This document shows positions 41,616-54,125 of a DNA stretch of 64,000 bases, piece after piece. Position numbers and translations under genes: made by a program. The notes below the pieces were generated by a model. It did no database searches. It had not been told where the DNA came from and saw only the letters and a list, made by a program, of their open reading frames with translations. Positions within the stretch are counted from its first letter, which is position 1, and each line of letters starts with the position of its first letter. Where the stretch lies: positions 336,001 through 400,000 of the forward strand of contig NW_024735145.1 in the NCBI RefSeq assembly GCF_018991925.1. Direction: 5' to 3'. The stretch comes from Homarus americanus. Taxonomy: Eukaryota; Arthropoda; Malacostraca; Decapoda; Nephropidae.

Positions 41616-41692
<77 letters not shown>
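41616..41692. repeat. (GA)n microsatellite
   Basis: A pure tract of 77 bases. Confidence 0.97.
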
Positions 41693-41696
<4 letters not shown>

Positions 41697-42076
41697 AGCC
41701 AAGAATTCAGCAGTACCCCCCCCCCCAAAAAAAAGAAGCTGATTGCCATTAAACTTTCTAATTTAGAAGGGTAATTCCCTTTCTTTTGTCTGGGTGAGAG
41801 AAAGTGAGAGAGAAAGAGAAAGTTCTACTCTCTATTACATTATCTACAACATAAGAAAGTGACTCGAATTTTTGTAAATGGGAGAGATTTTATTTATTTT
41901 TTTTTAACATAGTACCGCTTGTAGGAGGAGGAAGAGGAAGAGGAAGAGAAAGAGGAGGAAGAGAGGAAGAGAGGAAGAAGAGAAGACGACAATAAAAGTA
42001 ACATTGACATTTGCAACTTGTTTGATGTGCAGTGAGTGAGGGTGAGAACTGCCCCAGGGTGAACTAAGTGACAATT

Positions 42077-42157
42077 AACCAACCCTAACCTTACCTACCC
42101 TAACCTAACCTAACCTAACCTAACCTAACCTAACCTAACCTAACCTAACCTAACCTA
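42077..42157. repeat. Interstitial (CCTAA)n telomere-type repeat
   Basis: About 12 perfect CCTAA units (42,099-42,157) preceded by degenerate ones. CCTAA/TTAGG is the arthropod telomere repeat. It lies inside unique and repetitive DNA, so it is interstitial. Confidence 0.9.
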
Positions 42158-42239
42158 CACCGAGAATACATTATATCTTATTTAAAACATAATCATCCGC
42201 CTGACGCTATACGAAACTATATTACTGTCCACCCTGTCT

Positions 42240-42460
42240 GTATACCAGCGAGCATACACGAATTATACCAGCGAGCATACACGAATTATACCAGGGCATA
42301 CACGAATTATACCAGCGAGCATACACGAATTATACCAGCGAGCATACACGAATTATACCAGCGAGCATACACGAATTATACAGTAGCATGAGCATACACG
42401 AATTATACCAGCGAGCATACCCCAAGCATACCCCAAGCATACCCCAAGCATACCAACAAG
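42240..42460. repeat. 23-bp minisatellite
   Basis: About eight copies of TACCAGCGAGCATACACGAAT with minor deletions, ending in three to four copies of an 11-bp derivative, CATACCCCAAG. Confidence 0.92.
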
Positions 42461-42689
42461 CAATTACACCATTACAGTTAGAATCTGCCTTCACACACCC
42501 AATAACAAACAGGAAAATGAATTCGTTTTTTTTTAATATAATTGTAGAAATAAGTTTAGCGACGTGTAAGAGAGACTGGCTGTCAGACGCAGGTGGCTGG
42601 ACTTATCTGGGTTACTGTGTTCACGGCAGCCCAACCTAACACCAAGGTAATGAGGTGGTGGGTTATCTGTTTACTGACCTGTGTGTGGG

Positions 42690-42960
42690 AGGTGAGGTGG
42701 GGTGAGGTGGGGAGGGAGGGGTGGGAGGGAAGAGGGTGGGAGGGAAGGGGGTGAGTGAGGGTGGTGGGGGGGGGGTGTTTGAGAGAGAGACAGACAAAAA
42801 TATTCCCACAGCATACAAAAAAAACACCACCTCGTTTAATCGTCTTACACACACACACACACACACACATATTCCCTCCAAACACACACACAAACCCCTT
42901 CCTATATACACACAAACACCACCTCTTCCCATACACACAAACAAACACCAACACAAAAAC
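42690..42960. repeat. GGGAGG-rich and (CA)n region
   Basis: A G-rich run at 42,690-42,780 and (AC)n at 42,847-42,869, then CA-rich spacer. Frames are artefacts. Confidence 0.8.
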
Positions 42961-43164
42961 AACCTAAATTATTGTCATGTACACCTTTTTCCTCCTCCTC
43001 CTACCTTCCGTTTTCGACTTAATTTACCTGTTAATTAAGGTGAGGTTCGCAGAGTGCACCCAGAAAATTACGTTTGTAAGTTACAGTCAATACTTTGTCT
43101 CCATAACGTGACTCTCTCTCTCCTTACTGCCACCTGAGACCTCCCCCCCACCCCAGGTGAGAGT

Positions 43165-43670
43165 AACTTTTACGTCCACACAGTTACTAGAGTAATTGGG
43201 TGATTTAAGAGTAACTGGGTAACTGTTAAAGTGATTGGTAGGTTGGGAAAGTGACTGTGAATGAGTGTGGTATAACTGGGAACACTTAACTGGAGACACT
43301 CACAAAGTAATTGGTAACTGCTATAGTAATTGGGAGGTCTTAAAGTGACTGGGAAAAGCTAAAGTAACTGGTAGATTGAGTGAGTAACTGGAAGCTCTTG
43401 AAGTAACTGGGAAGGCTTAAAATAACTGGTAATTAGTGAGTGTCTGGCGTTCTGTGACGTTAACTGGGCGCTTATGATGTATCTGGCACTTCTGGAAAAT
43501 ATATGGTTACCCAGGGAAAGTATATAGCAAGTCAGAGAAAGTATTTAGCAACTCAGGATAGTATCTAGCAACTCAGGAAAGTATCTGGCAACTCAAGGAA
43601 GTATTTAACAACTCAAGGGAAAAAAAACTGGCAACTCCTGGAAGTATATGGCAAATTAGTCAAGCAACTG
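43165..43670. repeat. Two adjoining degenerate 25-28-bp tandem arrays
   Basis: The first (43,165-43,445) repeats AAGTAACTGGGA-type units. The second (43,500-43,660) repeats GCAACTCAGGAAAGTATCTA. Both are strongly diverged and look old. Confidence 0.7.
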
Positions 43671-43799
43671 GCCATTCACAGAGATGGTCGAGTTGCCACG
43701 TATTATTTTTCTCAGTTAAAAAAAAGGAGTTTATGGCGGGTGTGGGATACGAGGTTCCTTGGGCGAGATTTTTTGCATGATATACTGATGAACTTTTGT

Positions 43800-44125
43800 G
43801 GCTGTGAACCGTGGGGGGAAGGGGGGGGATGGGGAGGGGGGAAATAAGGAGAGGGAGATAAAGCGAGTAAGGGTAGGGGGAAGGGGAAGGGTAGGGGAGC
43901 AGGGAGAGGGGAAGAGAGAGAGGGGGAATAGGAGGAAAGGGGAAAGAGGGAGAGGGTAGGTGGATGATTAAAGTTAAGGGGAAATAATAGGAGGAAATGG
44001 GGGAAGGGTAGGAGGAGGATGAGAGGGAGGAGGAGGGGAAAGGGTAGGGGGAGGAAAGGGAAGAAGGGAAGATGTGAAACGGTAGAGGAAGGAGGAGGAG
44101 GAGGAGAGAGAAGAGAAGAAACAGA
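43800..44125. repeat. Polypurine tract
   Basis: GGGGAAGGG/GGAGGAGG-type purine-rich sequence. Minus-strand Ser/Pro/Leu frames of about 150-170 codons are artefacts. Confidence 0.85.
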
Positions 44126-44379
44126 AAGGGGGAAAAGAAGGGAACCATTTTCAGACATTTCTTACACACAAACCTAAAAAAAATAACAGAGAAAAAAGAA
44201 AAAATAATTATATAACTATGAGAAAAAAAAGGTCCACCTAAATAATAGTTACCCTCAAAAACCTGTATAATCTTGGGTCATTTTCTTACACAAACCCATT
44301 TTCTTTTAATAGTAAAAGAAACGTGAAGACCAGCCCATCCAGTTTATTTCACGTGAAGATTAAACACCCTAACGCTACC

Positions 44380-44760
44380 TTAGAGGAGGGGGGAGGGAGG
44401 GGAAGGAGAGGCCTTGGAGGGGTAATAATTATAGGAGAGGGGAGGGGGGAGGTGGGGAGGTGGGGGAGGGGTGGGAGGCTTGAGGTAGGTAATTATATTT
44501 CAGGTGTGGGAGGGGAGGGGTGGGGGAGTGGGGAGGGGTGTGGGGAGGTGGGGGAGGGGTGGGGAGGGTGTGGGGGGACGACGACATGACTCCCTCTATC
44601 CTTAATGTGTGTTGGGGGATTGGGGAGAGGAGGAAAGGGGAGTAGATGGGGAGGTGGAGAGAATAAGGAAATAGGAGGAGGGATGAAGGAGTGAGATAAG
44701 AAGGAAAAGAGGGAGGGAGTGAGAGAAGGAAGGAGTTAGGAGGAGAATGAAGGAAGTTGT
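44380..44760. repeat. G-rich low-complexity region
   Basis: GGGGAGGTGGGGGAGGGGTG-type degenerate repeats on the plus strand (to 44,580), then GGAGGAAAGG-type purine runs. Confidence 0.8.
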
Positions 44761-45248
44761 ACAGTAAGAACCAGCTTATTACTGTCTCAGGTGTAGTCAA
44801 GTACACAGGGGTTGATTACACACACCACAACTACATTCCACACCTGTACACAAGAGTTCACACAGCCAGTACAATCTACACCTGCACACTTATTGGCTCC
44901 TACACCTGACAGTTGAACAAAACACACGATACACATTTCTGAGCGCCGGGAGATACAGTTTTACTCTTCCAATTCATTTATTAAAATCAGCCTCATTTGC
45001 ATATTGAAGAGACGTAATAACATGCAAAAACCCAGAATAATTAAAAATTCAGTATAGGTGCCAATTTCTCCCAGCCCCCCCAGCAGAGAAGTAGAAGGCA
45101 GCCTCCCAAGCCCCGGATAGTGAGTATGAGTGACCGAGGATTGTGAGCTCTCATCAGTGAGGTATGAGTGACCGAGTGACCATTTTGTAACTAACCAAAC
45201 ACAATATAAAACGCAAACGCACTTTTAAAACACACTCAACACAGCAAG
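44760..45248. other. Unique non-coding stretch
   Basis: Contains two copies of a phrase near TGAGTATGAGTGACCGAG and TGAGGTATGAGTGACCGAG at about 45,121-45,175. No gene is seen. Confidence 0.4.

Positions 45249-45250
<2 letters not shown>

Positions 45251-45310
<60 letters not shown>
45251..45310. repeat. (CA)n microsatellite
   Basis: A 60-base pure tract. Confidence 0.97.
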
Positions 45311-45317
<7 letters not shown>

Positions 45318-45625
45318 AAGGAAGATTGTAGTTAAGTAATTCAGGGTTGAGAGGAAGATTAAACACCGGAGATGTTCCGGGTTGTGGAGTGGTGATGGTG
45401 GTCTCTCTGTCCACCTCCCCCCTCTCTCTGCACCTCCCTCTCTCTCTCTCTCCCCTCGTCAGTCAACAACCATAACACCTATCTCGTTGAAAGAAAACAA
45501 AGACCCCCCTGTACGTGTATGTTAAACCGTGTTTGTTTTTAGGTGGTGACGGAAGACCTCCCTATCTCTCTCTCTGCAAAACTCATCCCAAACACTAATA
45601 TTGCTAACTTTTCATTTGAACACTT

Positions 45626-45626
<1 letters not shown>

Positions 45627-45680
<54 letters not shown>
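45627..45680. repeat. (CA)n microsatellite
   Basis: A 54-base pure tract followed by imperfect CATA repeats. Confidence 0.97.
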
Positions 45681-45688
<8 letters not shown>

Positions 45689-45959
45689 TACATACATACA
45701 TATACTCCACAACAAACGCTTTTATAAATAATTTTCACTTATGACTCTCTCATTCTCTCACCTCCACTCTCTCTGTCTCTCTCTCAACTTTCTCTCTCTT
45801 CTTTTCTCTAAGTTAATGTAAGGACCACCACTTCTCTCTAATTAAGAAAGTAGGTTGGGAATTGTTGTTAGTTTTACTTTTGCCTGGAGTGAAAAAAAGT
45901 ATAAACAAAGTATAAAAAGGGTCTTTCTTATTCTTGTTATTATTACTTTTCTCTATATT

Positions 45960-46230
45960 TCTTTCTTTCTTTCTGTCTTATCGCTCGTCTCTTTCTCTCG
46001 CTATATCTCCCCCAGCTTATATACCTCTTCCACAGCTTACCTCCCCCTCCCCAGCTACCTCCTCCCCTTCCCCAGTTTATCTTTCCCTCCCAAGCTAATA
46101 CCTCCCCTTCCCCCAGCTTACCCCTCTCTATATCCTTTCTCTCACTTCCCTTACCTCTTTCCCTTCCTTCCTCCCTCCCCATGACCTATCTCACTTCCCC
46201 ACCTCCACACACACCTCCAACCCTCAACCC
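45960..46230. repeat. Pyrimidine-rich degenerate repeat
   Basis: Degenerate units of CCCCAGCTTATACCTCC type recur about every 25-35 bases within a CT-rich tract. Confidence 0.6.
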
Positions 46231-46513
46231 CCCTCCAATCACAACACAACAAACCGGGAGAATATTAACACGAGTAGTCATAACTGTTCAGTACAGTGAG
46301 GGGGGAGAGGAGAGGGGTGAGGAAGAGGGGTGAGGGGAGAGGACGGGTAAGAAGGTAAGGAGGTTAGGGTGATGCGAGGGTTTTGAGGGGAGAAGCAGGG
46401 GGATGAGAGGGAGAAGGGGGGTGAAATGGATTAGAGGTCTGTACGTCCGTCTGTCTATCTGCCTTTCTTTTCTTTTTCTTTCTTTCAACTTTCCCGCCCT
46501 TCTTCTGTCTTCC

Positions 46514-46696
46514 CTCACCACCACCTCCTTCCTCACCACCACCTCCCTTCCCTCACCACCACCTCCAGACCTCCCACCACCTCCTCACCACCACCTCCCT
46601 TCTCACCACCACCTCCACCCTTCCTCACCACCACCTCCTTCCTCACCACCACCTCCCTTCCTCACTCACTACCTCCCTCACCACCACCTCCTTCCC
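46514..46696. repeat. ~18-bp CCTCACCACCACCTCCTT minisatellite
   Basis: About ten variable copies. The Pro/His/Ser frame on the plus strand is an artefact. Confidence 0.88.
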
Positions 46697-46946
46697 CTTC
46701 TGATATTTGATCAAGGAGTTTTATGTTACAGGGTCCGGTTTTTGCCGGAGGGAGAGGCGGGAGGGGAAGAGGGGGGAGAGAGAGAAGGAAGAGGGAAGAG
46801 TGATATGAATTATGGATTTGGTCTTCCTTCCCCCTCCCTCCCACTTCCTCCCTCTTCCCTCTTTCCTCCCTCCCTCCTGGCCATCAATATTGAACGAGAA
46901 GTATTTGCTAATTTTTTTTTTCTTATTTAAATTTCAGCATATAAAG

Positions 46947-46948
<2 letters not shown>

Positions 46949-47002
<54 letters not shown>
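46949..47002. repeat. (GT)n microsatellite
   Basis: A 54-base pure tract. Confidence 0.97.
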
Positions 47003-47006
<4 letters not shown>

Positions 47007-47094
47007 AAGTCAAATCGTAAGAAGAAACATTTCAGCGTACTTTCTGGATACTTTCCACGATGTCGGAAGCAAAATATTTCTTACAATGTATACA

Positions 47095-47320
47095 GGTACA
47101 GTATTTTCCCAAACATTTACTAAATACTTTTCTAAATACTTTCCCAATACTGTCGCTAATTACTTCCCAATACTTACTATATTCTTCCCACTTACTTCTC
47201 TCACTAATTACTTGACACTCTCTCCTGATGTTTCACCAAATACTTTCCTGCTACTTTCACCAAACACTTTCTCGATACTTTCACTAACTACCTCCCCGTT
47301 ACTTTCACCAGGTACTTAGA
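47095..47320. repeat. Degenerate AATACTTTCCC repeat
   Basis: TACTTTCAC/TACTTTCCC units occur every 10-25 bases. Confidence 0.6.
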
Positions 47321-47914
47321 AAATGAGTATATAATTTCCCAAAAAAGAAAGCAATGTTAGGCCATTTCTATTCCGTTCCACTAATTACCATAATTTGCTG
47401 GGCAATTAACATTCACCTCATTTGCATAGAAGGCCTTCTTGTGTTCTTCTTGATGACCCCCACGACCCCCCTCCAGTTAGGTCCAAATGATGGGGGAGAA
47501 GGGCAGTGGGGTACTTCCTCGCCTTTCTTTTTCTTTTCTCTAGTCGCTTCCCTTCCTACCTCCTCTCTTCACTCTCTTCTCTCCTTTTCTTTCCTCTCCT
47601 CCCTCCTTCTTCCTTCTCATTCTCCCCCTCCCCTTTATCTCCTGCCCTCTCCCTTCTCCCCCTCCCTATCCCTCCCTTTATATTGAACTCACAGGCTTTT
47701 CCTCCCCTTAAGGTGAAAGGCTACCACGTCGGGAATTTTTAGCTCATAATATCCAGAACACGACCCTTGTCCTCCAGTTGAATTCTGTGTTTCAATTAGT
47801 TCCGGGTCACGCTCCTATAAACTGTTTCTTTTAGACTCTTGTAACTAACCCGAACTGTAATATATAAACTTAGAAGAGTGTAAAGTTAAACTAAATTAGC
47901 CCTATTGGTAATTT

Positions 47915-47976
47915 AACCTAACCTAACCATAGCCTAACTTAACCTAACCTAATCTAACCCAACTTAACCTAACCTA

Positions 47977-48007
<31 letters not shown>
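47915..48007. repeat. Degenerate CCTAA tract and (CT)n
   Basis: Several CCTAAC units with substitutions (to about 47,975) run into (CT)n at 47,980-48,007. Confidence 0.8.
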
Positions 48008-48008
<1 letters not shown>

Positions 48009-48693
48009 CCCTCAGGTATGGTATCACACAACAAGGTACAAAACGACCCACACAACGTAAATTCGTTATCCGACGGACACGCACCAGACGCTTAATTCAC
48101 TATAACGAACCGACCAATCAGTGATCAGGTGAGATTACATTGCCTCGCGCGGTGATTGGTCCGGGCTAAAAACAAAAAACAAACAAAAACATGGTTTAAG
48201 AATGTCGTATGTGGATCCTGTGTGTGTGTGAAGGATATGGAATCAGGACGTCTCAAGGATACTTTTTTTGTTTTTGTTTTAAGGATTCTGGGAGTAAGGG
48301 AATTGTGGGTAATGAGGTGACCAGGTTGTTTACATGACGTCAAAGATAGACCTTTAGCAATTAATTTTTTTTTTGGCTTGTAGATCTAAAGATTAAGATA
48401 ATATTTCTAAGGTAGAGTCATGGGGTTATTTCGCCGCCATCTTTGTCGACCCGAGGGAAGGGAAAAATAACAGCATCTCGTTACGGTACAATGTCGTTTG
48501 GCGTCATCTTAGTGTCGTAGTTGTAAGTGAGTTAAGTTAAGGACGTTGTCGTGTTTAGTGAGGAGATGGGGAGCTGTTTGGGTCTGGGGAAGTACACACA
48601 CATACGTACACATACATACATATATTACATACATACATGCAAACATACATACATACATACATGCATAGACATCCCTCCCATCACATCTCCGCA

Positions 48694-48801
<108 letters not shown>

Positions 48802-49049
48802 CAAATTCAAAACACCATAAAACACCCACTTCCTTCCCTCCCTCCCCCAAAATAATGTCAAGTTTGTTTTACTGGCCAGCTCCAACATGCCCGAGAACCC
48901 ACCCACCCACCAAACCACCCACCCACCAACCCACCCATCCGCCCACCCAATTTGCATATTGCCAAAAAACTAAAGATGCTGTTGTACTCAATACGCTACA
49001 GCAGTAAGCGGAATAATTAGATAGAGGTACAATCAGTGGTGGGTGAAAT

Positions 49050-49240
49050 TGACAAATGAAGTGGTGGGTAGGGGTTGACCGTGTGGTGGTGGTGGGGGTT
49101 GACCGTGGTGGTGGGGAGGGTGACCGTGGTGGTGGGTAGGGGTTGACCGTGGTGGTGGGAGGGTGACCATCTGGTGGTGGGTACGGGTGATAGTGGGGAG
49201 GAAGGGTGGTGATAGTGGTGGTGGTGGGGAGGTTGGGGTG
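49050..49240. repeat. Degenerate GGTGGTGGGTAGGGGTTGACC repeat
   Basis: About seven copies of a 20-28-bp unit built on TTGACCGTGGTGGTGGG. Confidence 0.75.
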
Positions 49241-49371
49241 CTAACAGTGGTTTGAGAGCTACAGACCTGACAGTAATGGGAAGGAAGAACTGGTTGTGGT
49301 GGACTAAGGGAGAGGGAGGGAGAGAAAGTAGGTTCAATAATTAGACAGTGAACGATGGATGCTGAGGGAAG

Positions 49372-49373
<2 letters not shown>

Positions 49374-49407
<34 letters not shown>

Positions 49408-49414
49408 CTCAACA

Positions 49415-49460
<46 letters not shown>

Positions 49461-49472
49461 AAGTCAATGATC

Positions 49473-49505
<33 letters not shown>

Positions 49506-49526
49506 TGTATGTATGTATGTATGTAT
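49374..49526. repeat. (GT)n, (GT)n and (ATGT)n compound microsatellite
   Basis: GT tracts at 49,374-49,406 and 49,416-49,458, then (ATGT)n at about 49,476-49,526. Confidence 0.95.
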
Positions 49527-49589
49527 AAGCACCTCACCCCGGGCTTGAGCTGGGTGATATTGGACCAAAATTGTGTATTACCAAGTATT

Positions 49590-50165
49590 TGTTTCCCCTC
49601 ACACCTCATGCATCACTCAGTCCCCTCATCTTCCCTCACTCTCTTCCCCTCACACCTCTTGCATCACTCAGTCCCCTCATCTTCCCTCACTCTCTTCCCC
49701 TCACACCTCATGTCTCACTCAGTCCCCTCACTCACTTCGCTCCCCTCATGTCCTCAGTCCCCTCATCTTCCCTCCTTTCTCTCTTCCCCTCCACACCTCA
49801 TACATCACTCAGTCCCTCATCTTCCCTCACTCTTCCCCTCCACCTCATGGTCTCACTCAGTCCACTCACACCTCAGTCCCCTCCTCCTTCACCTTACACC
49901 TCATGCATCCTCCAGTCCCCTCATCTTCCCTCACTCTCTCTTCCCCTCACACCTCATGTCTCACTCAGTCCACTCACACCTCAGTCCCCTCACTCTCTTC
50001 CGCTCACACCTCATGTCTCACTCAGTCCCCTCACTCACTTCACCTTACACCTCATGCATCACTCATACCCTCACTCTCTTCCCCTCACACCTCATGTCTC
50101 ACTCAGTCCCCTCACTCACTTCCCCTCACACCTCATGCATCACTCATACCCTCACTTCCCCTCAC
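49590..50165. repeat. ~51-bp minisatellite
   Basis: About eleven copies of a unit containing CCCCTCACACCTCATGCATC and CACTCAGTCCCCTCA, with deletions. The first units are 51 bases apart. It is open in all three plus-strand frames (233-283 codons), an artefact of the low stop content of the unit. Confidence 0.9.
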
Positions 50166-50309
50166 CCACAACAACACACAAAAAACACAGCTCGATGTTT
50201 ACAATTTTGACAGAAATGTTTGGGTCTTCCGTCAACTTTTTTCTGATTTTATTTTCCCATTTTTTTCGTCTTAACTTAAGATGTAAGAAAGTATTAAACT
50301 AACTCATTT

Positions 50310-50352
50310 AAGTTAACCTAACCTAACCTAACCTTCCCTAACCTAACCTGTG
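50310..50352. repeat. Short CCTAA tract
   Basis: Seven to eight CCTAA units, interrupted once. An interstitial telomere-type repeat. Confidence 0.8.
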
Positions 50353-50564
50353 AAATTAATTTAAAATACAAAGATGGATTATCAAATGTCCGTATGTCAG
50401 AATTTATTGAGTTCAGGTACAGTCTCAGGGCAATTTTGTCGCCATTTTGTCAGCTCAAGTTAGATACGTTCCCACATTAACCAGTTAAGAGGAAAAAATC
50501 TTAACTTAGGATCCCTTTGAGAATCCATCTTTGTGTCGTAAGTTAAAGAGTTTTTAAAAATTTT

Positions 50565-50792
50565 GGTGTGTGTGTGTGTGTGTGTGTGTCTCTTGCTTGG
50601 GACATTATAATTGACATTTAACATGGCCTGACACTGGGCTGACGACGACTCACAAGGCCTGACGCTGGGCTGACGAAGGGCTGACGCAGAGTAGTAGGTC
50701 GTCAGCAGCTACGAGGAGAACATCAGCCAGTGGGGGTTTATGACAACATATTTGCCGAGTCGTAAAGCTCTGACACGCAAATGAAGAAGCTG

Positions 50793-50830
<38 letters not shown>

Positions 50831-51016
50831 CTCTCTACAAATAGACAAACAGACGGAAGTTCAGACAACCAACACAAGCAGACAAAGAGAAGGTACAGAC
50901 AAACAAACACAGACCGACAGACAGACAAGCAAACAAGCAAACATTAAAACAAATAATACAAACAAAACAGACACTCAGAAAGACATCAATCTCCACCCCC
51001 AACATGCACGGACAGA

Positions 51017-51056
<40 letters not shown>
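50565..51056. repeat. GT/CA microsatellite cluster
   Basis: (GT)n at about 50,570-50,590 and 50,795-50,828 and (CA)n at about 51,020-51,056, with CAGACAAACA-type runs between. Confidence 0.9.
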
Positions 51057-51059
<3 letters not shown>

Positions 51060-51568
51060 CAGCTGATTATGTTTACAGTGACTCAGCTGGGCCATGGTGG
51101 GTTGTTGACTAACGTGGGGGTCATGTCAACAGCTGTTTCTCTGTCAATATACAACCCACTTCCCGTTTTCTTTACACATTTTGTTCCTTATTTTCCAACA
51201 GGGAGACGTTTTGTGAAATTGCTGTCCTGGCTGTCAAGTGGTAAGGGGCTGTATCAGAATGTCAGTGAGGAGAGGTAGGTGTGTGGGAGAGGGGAGGGGG
51301 GGTTGTATTGTGTTGTGTGTAGGGGTTGTTGTGTGTGTGGGGGTATTGTGTTGTGTGTGGGGGGTTTGTGTGTGGGGGTGTTGTGTTGTGTGGGGGGTTG
51401 TGTTGTATGTGTGTGTCTGTGTGTGGGATGAGGAGTGTTTAATGGTGGTGATGTGGTGATGGATGGTTGCACGGTGGTGGTAGTAGTGATTGTGGTGGTT
51501 GTGTGGTGGTGGTAGTAGTGGTGGTGTTCACGATACTATCAATTTTATTAAGTAAATAATAATAAGCT

Positions 51569-51606
<38 letters not shown>
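51569..51606. repeat. (AAC)n microsatellite
   Basis: About twelve trinucleotide units. Confidence 0.95.
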
Positions 51607-51608
<2 letters not shown>

Positions 51609-51821
51609 TTTCACTCATTTCTTACTGTAAACATTACCCGGTGACGTCATACAAAATGCAAATGTTTTTAATACCGAAAAAATAAACAAACACTGGCAAC
51701 TGAACACAGGACCAACCATGATAGAATATGAAAACAAATTCCTAAACAAAATAATAAATAAAACGTATATTCTTTTAGCTTTGAGATGTCAGGAGATATT
51801 TAATTTGTTTATATAACCTAC

Positions 51822-51927
51822 GTGACGCAAGTGGTGGAAAAGATGGCGTCAATATGTCCCCAAGACTGTAAGGATATAGTTACCTGCCCGAGTGAGTGTT
51901 CATATTGTGCTGTTGCCATGACGACCA
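51822..51927 (+). CDS. Possible cysteine-rich start exon
   Basis: From the first ATG the frame reads MTQVVEKMASICPQDCKDIV and continues TCPSECSYCAVAMTTR, then reaches a possible donor CCAG|GTGGGT. The sequence is not simple repeat and has a Cys pattern C-x3-C-x5-C-x3-C-x2-C. I recognise no family and see no second exon, so this may be chance. Confidence 0.2.
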
Positions 51928-52040
51928 GGTGGGTGGTGGTAGAGGAGGTGATGTTATTGTTGTTTGTTTGTTTGTTTGTTTGTCTCTTTCTCTCTCTGCT
52001 TGTTAATTGCTTCTCTACCTTCTGTTTATGTGTCTCCCTC

Positions 52041-52150
52041 CTGCTTGACTGTCTCCCTACCTACTTGTACTTCCCTACCCTACCCCCCTCCTGCTTGACT
52101 GTCTCCCTACCTACCTGTACTTCCCTACCCTACCCCCCTCCTGCTTGACT
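52041..52150. repeat. Exact 50-bp tandem duplication, 2.2 copies
   Basis: CTGCTTGACT recurs at 52,041, 52,091 and 52,141. The first two full units are nearly identical. Confidence 0.95.
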
Positions 52151-52193
52151 GCTAGTACGGGTCCTTCACTACCTGCTCGTCTGTGAGCCAACA

Positions 52194-52281
<88 letters not shown>
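52194..52281. repeat. (CA)n microsatellite
   Basis: An 88-base pure tract. Confidence 0.97.
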
Positions 52282-52282
<1 letters not shown>

Positions 52283-52348
52283 TTATAACGTGTACTTAAC
52301 ACTACCCAATATTTTATGGCGTCATTCTGCATTCATGACTCTCTCTTA

Positions 52349-52349
52349 C

Positions 52350-52386
<37 letters not shown>

Positions 52387-52510
52387 GGCTCTGTCTGTAT
52401 GTGTCTCTCTCTTACACACTTTATCTATATGTCTTTCTCTCTTTATCTGTCTGTCTGTCAATCTGTCTTTTTTTGTGTCTGTTTCTCACTCAGGCTCGAG
52501 GATGAGTTGC

Positions 52511-52568
<58 letters not shown>
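52349..52568. repeat. (CTGT)n and (GA)n microsatellites
   Basis: (CTGT)n at about 52,349-52,386 and (GA)n at about 52,513-52,568. Confidence 0.93.
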
Positions 52569-52570
<2 letters not shown>

Positions 52571-52890
52571 CTCCCCAATATAAATGTTATATCACCACTT
52601 TAAAAAACATCCAAAAAACATTATTTAGGTCACCTGTAATCCGGGCTCAACCTTACAAAAACGCAGGTGAGAAAATACGACAAAATTTATCAATCCACAG
52701 ACAAACGAATGCATAGACACGTCGATCAAAAGACACCCACACTCGTTCATACATAGTCGAAGAGCGGGGTATAAAAACAGACTGACAAGCTCGGGTAGTT
52801 GATTAGACATACAGACAGACATATGGTGTAAACAGTGAGTTGTTTATTCCCATCAGTTGATTGTTTTGTTTGATGTTGGGGGTTTTGTTG

Positions 52891-52892
<2 letters not shown>

Positions 52893-52962
<70 letters not shown>
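52893..52962. repeat. (CA)n microsatellite
   Basis: A 70-base pure tract. Confidence 0.97.
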
Positions 52963-52964
<2 letters not shown>

Positions 52965-53273
52965 AATTGAGACAGGTAAACAGACTAACAGACAGACACC
53001 TCTCTACATGAAAAAAAACTAAATAAATTAAAAACGAATCAACAAATCATCTCTCTGTTTACATTCCCTTAATCACTAACATCACTACACTAACGACCCC
53101 TAATGACCCATAATGACCCTCAAATGCCTATTGTATCCTCGGGGTTGCTAGTTCTTGTGGTTATGCCGTTATTCCATACTGACAACTGAATTATCCCCCC
53201 TTCAAGAGATACAGCTCTGTAACCAACCTTCCTTCATCTCAAGGTACAGCAAATTGGATTACACCTGCCAATT

Positions 53274-53275
<2 letters not shown>

Positions 53276-53367
<92 letters not shown>
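53276..53367. repeat. (CA)n microsatellite
   Basis: A 92-base pure tract; a shorter one follows at 53,434-53,465. Confidence 0.97.
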
Positions 53368-53369
<2 letters not shown>

Positions 53370-53431
53370 CAGAATACATTAACAAGAGGTAAAAAAATGG
53401 ATCTGAATGAACCTATGTCGGTATATGATGG

Positions 53432-53468
<37 letters not shown>

Positions 53469-53624
53469 CTAACTTTTCCTCCCTTCTTCAGGTTAGCCAA
53501 TTTGCAGGTGCAGCAATTCTTCCACGGTGTTCTCCAGAGCCGCGTTTACCAGTTACAGTTATTTTCCGACGCCGGGAAGGAAGGGAAAAATAAATACAGA
53601 GCAGAGAAGACGGAGAAGACTTGG

Positions 53625-54125
53625 GGGAGGAGGGGAGGGGGAGGGAGGTGGTGGGAAGGGTGGTGGGTGACGGAAGGTGGTGGTGGACGGAAGGTGGTGG
53701 GTGACGCGGGGAAGGGAAAGAGGGAGGTGGAGGGTGAAGGTGGTGGGTGAGGAGGGTGGGGTGGTGGTGGGTGAGGAGGGTGGGGTGGTGGTGGGTGGTG
53801 GAGGGTGAGGAAATGGAGGAGACTATTTCTAGGACCAAAGGCTAGGAGACAGGGACAATCCACAGGATAGGACCTAGACTATCACCAAGACCTAGAGGTG
53901 GATAGTCTCTTGATTGGAGGTGGATAAAGCTGGTTAGGTGGGTAACGTGTTTGGATAGGTGTAGAGCGTGGATGAAATGGATAGTGTGTGGATAGGAGGT
54001 GGAAAAAGCGTCCTAAATAGGAAGTGGATGAAGTGTGTGGATAGGAAATGGACAAAGTGTGTGGATAGGTGATGGATAAAACAGGATAAGAGGTGGATAA
54101 AGCTGGATAGGAGGTGGATAAAGCC
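53625..54125. repeat. GGTGGGTGA-type and GTGGATAGG-type degenerate arrays
   Basis: GGTGGTGGGTGAGGAGGGTG units (53,640-53,820), then GTGTGTGGATAGGAGGTGGA units (53,900-54,125). Confidence 0.8.

Noticed and set aside
49359..50302. Long plus-strand frames of 230-280 codons in all three frames
   Set aside because: The 51-bp pyrimidine-rich repeat lacks stop codons in every frame, so simultaneous openness marks an artefact.
51202..51240. A 39-base micro-exon candidate between TTTCCAACAG and GTAAGG
   Set aside because: Good splice-site look but no partner exon and no recognisable peptide. Such pairs are expected by chance over 64 kb.
53492..53570. An exon-like frame (LANLQVQQFFHGVLQSRVYQ) after a TTCTTCAG acceptor
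   Set aside because: No consensus donor follows before purine-rich repeats and I recognise no family.
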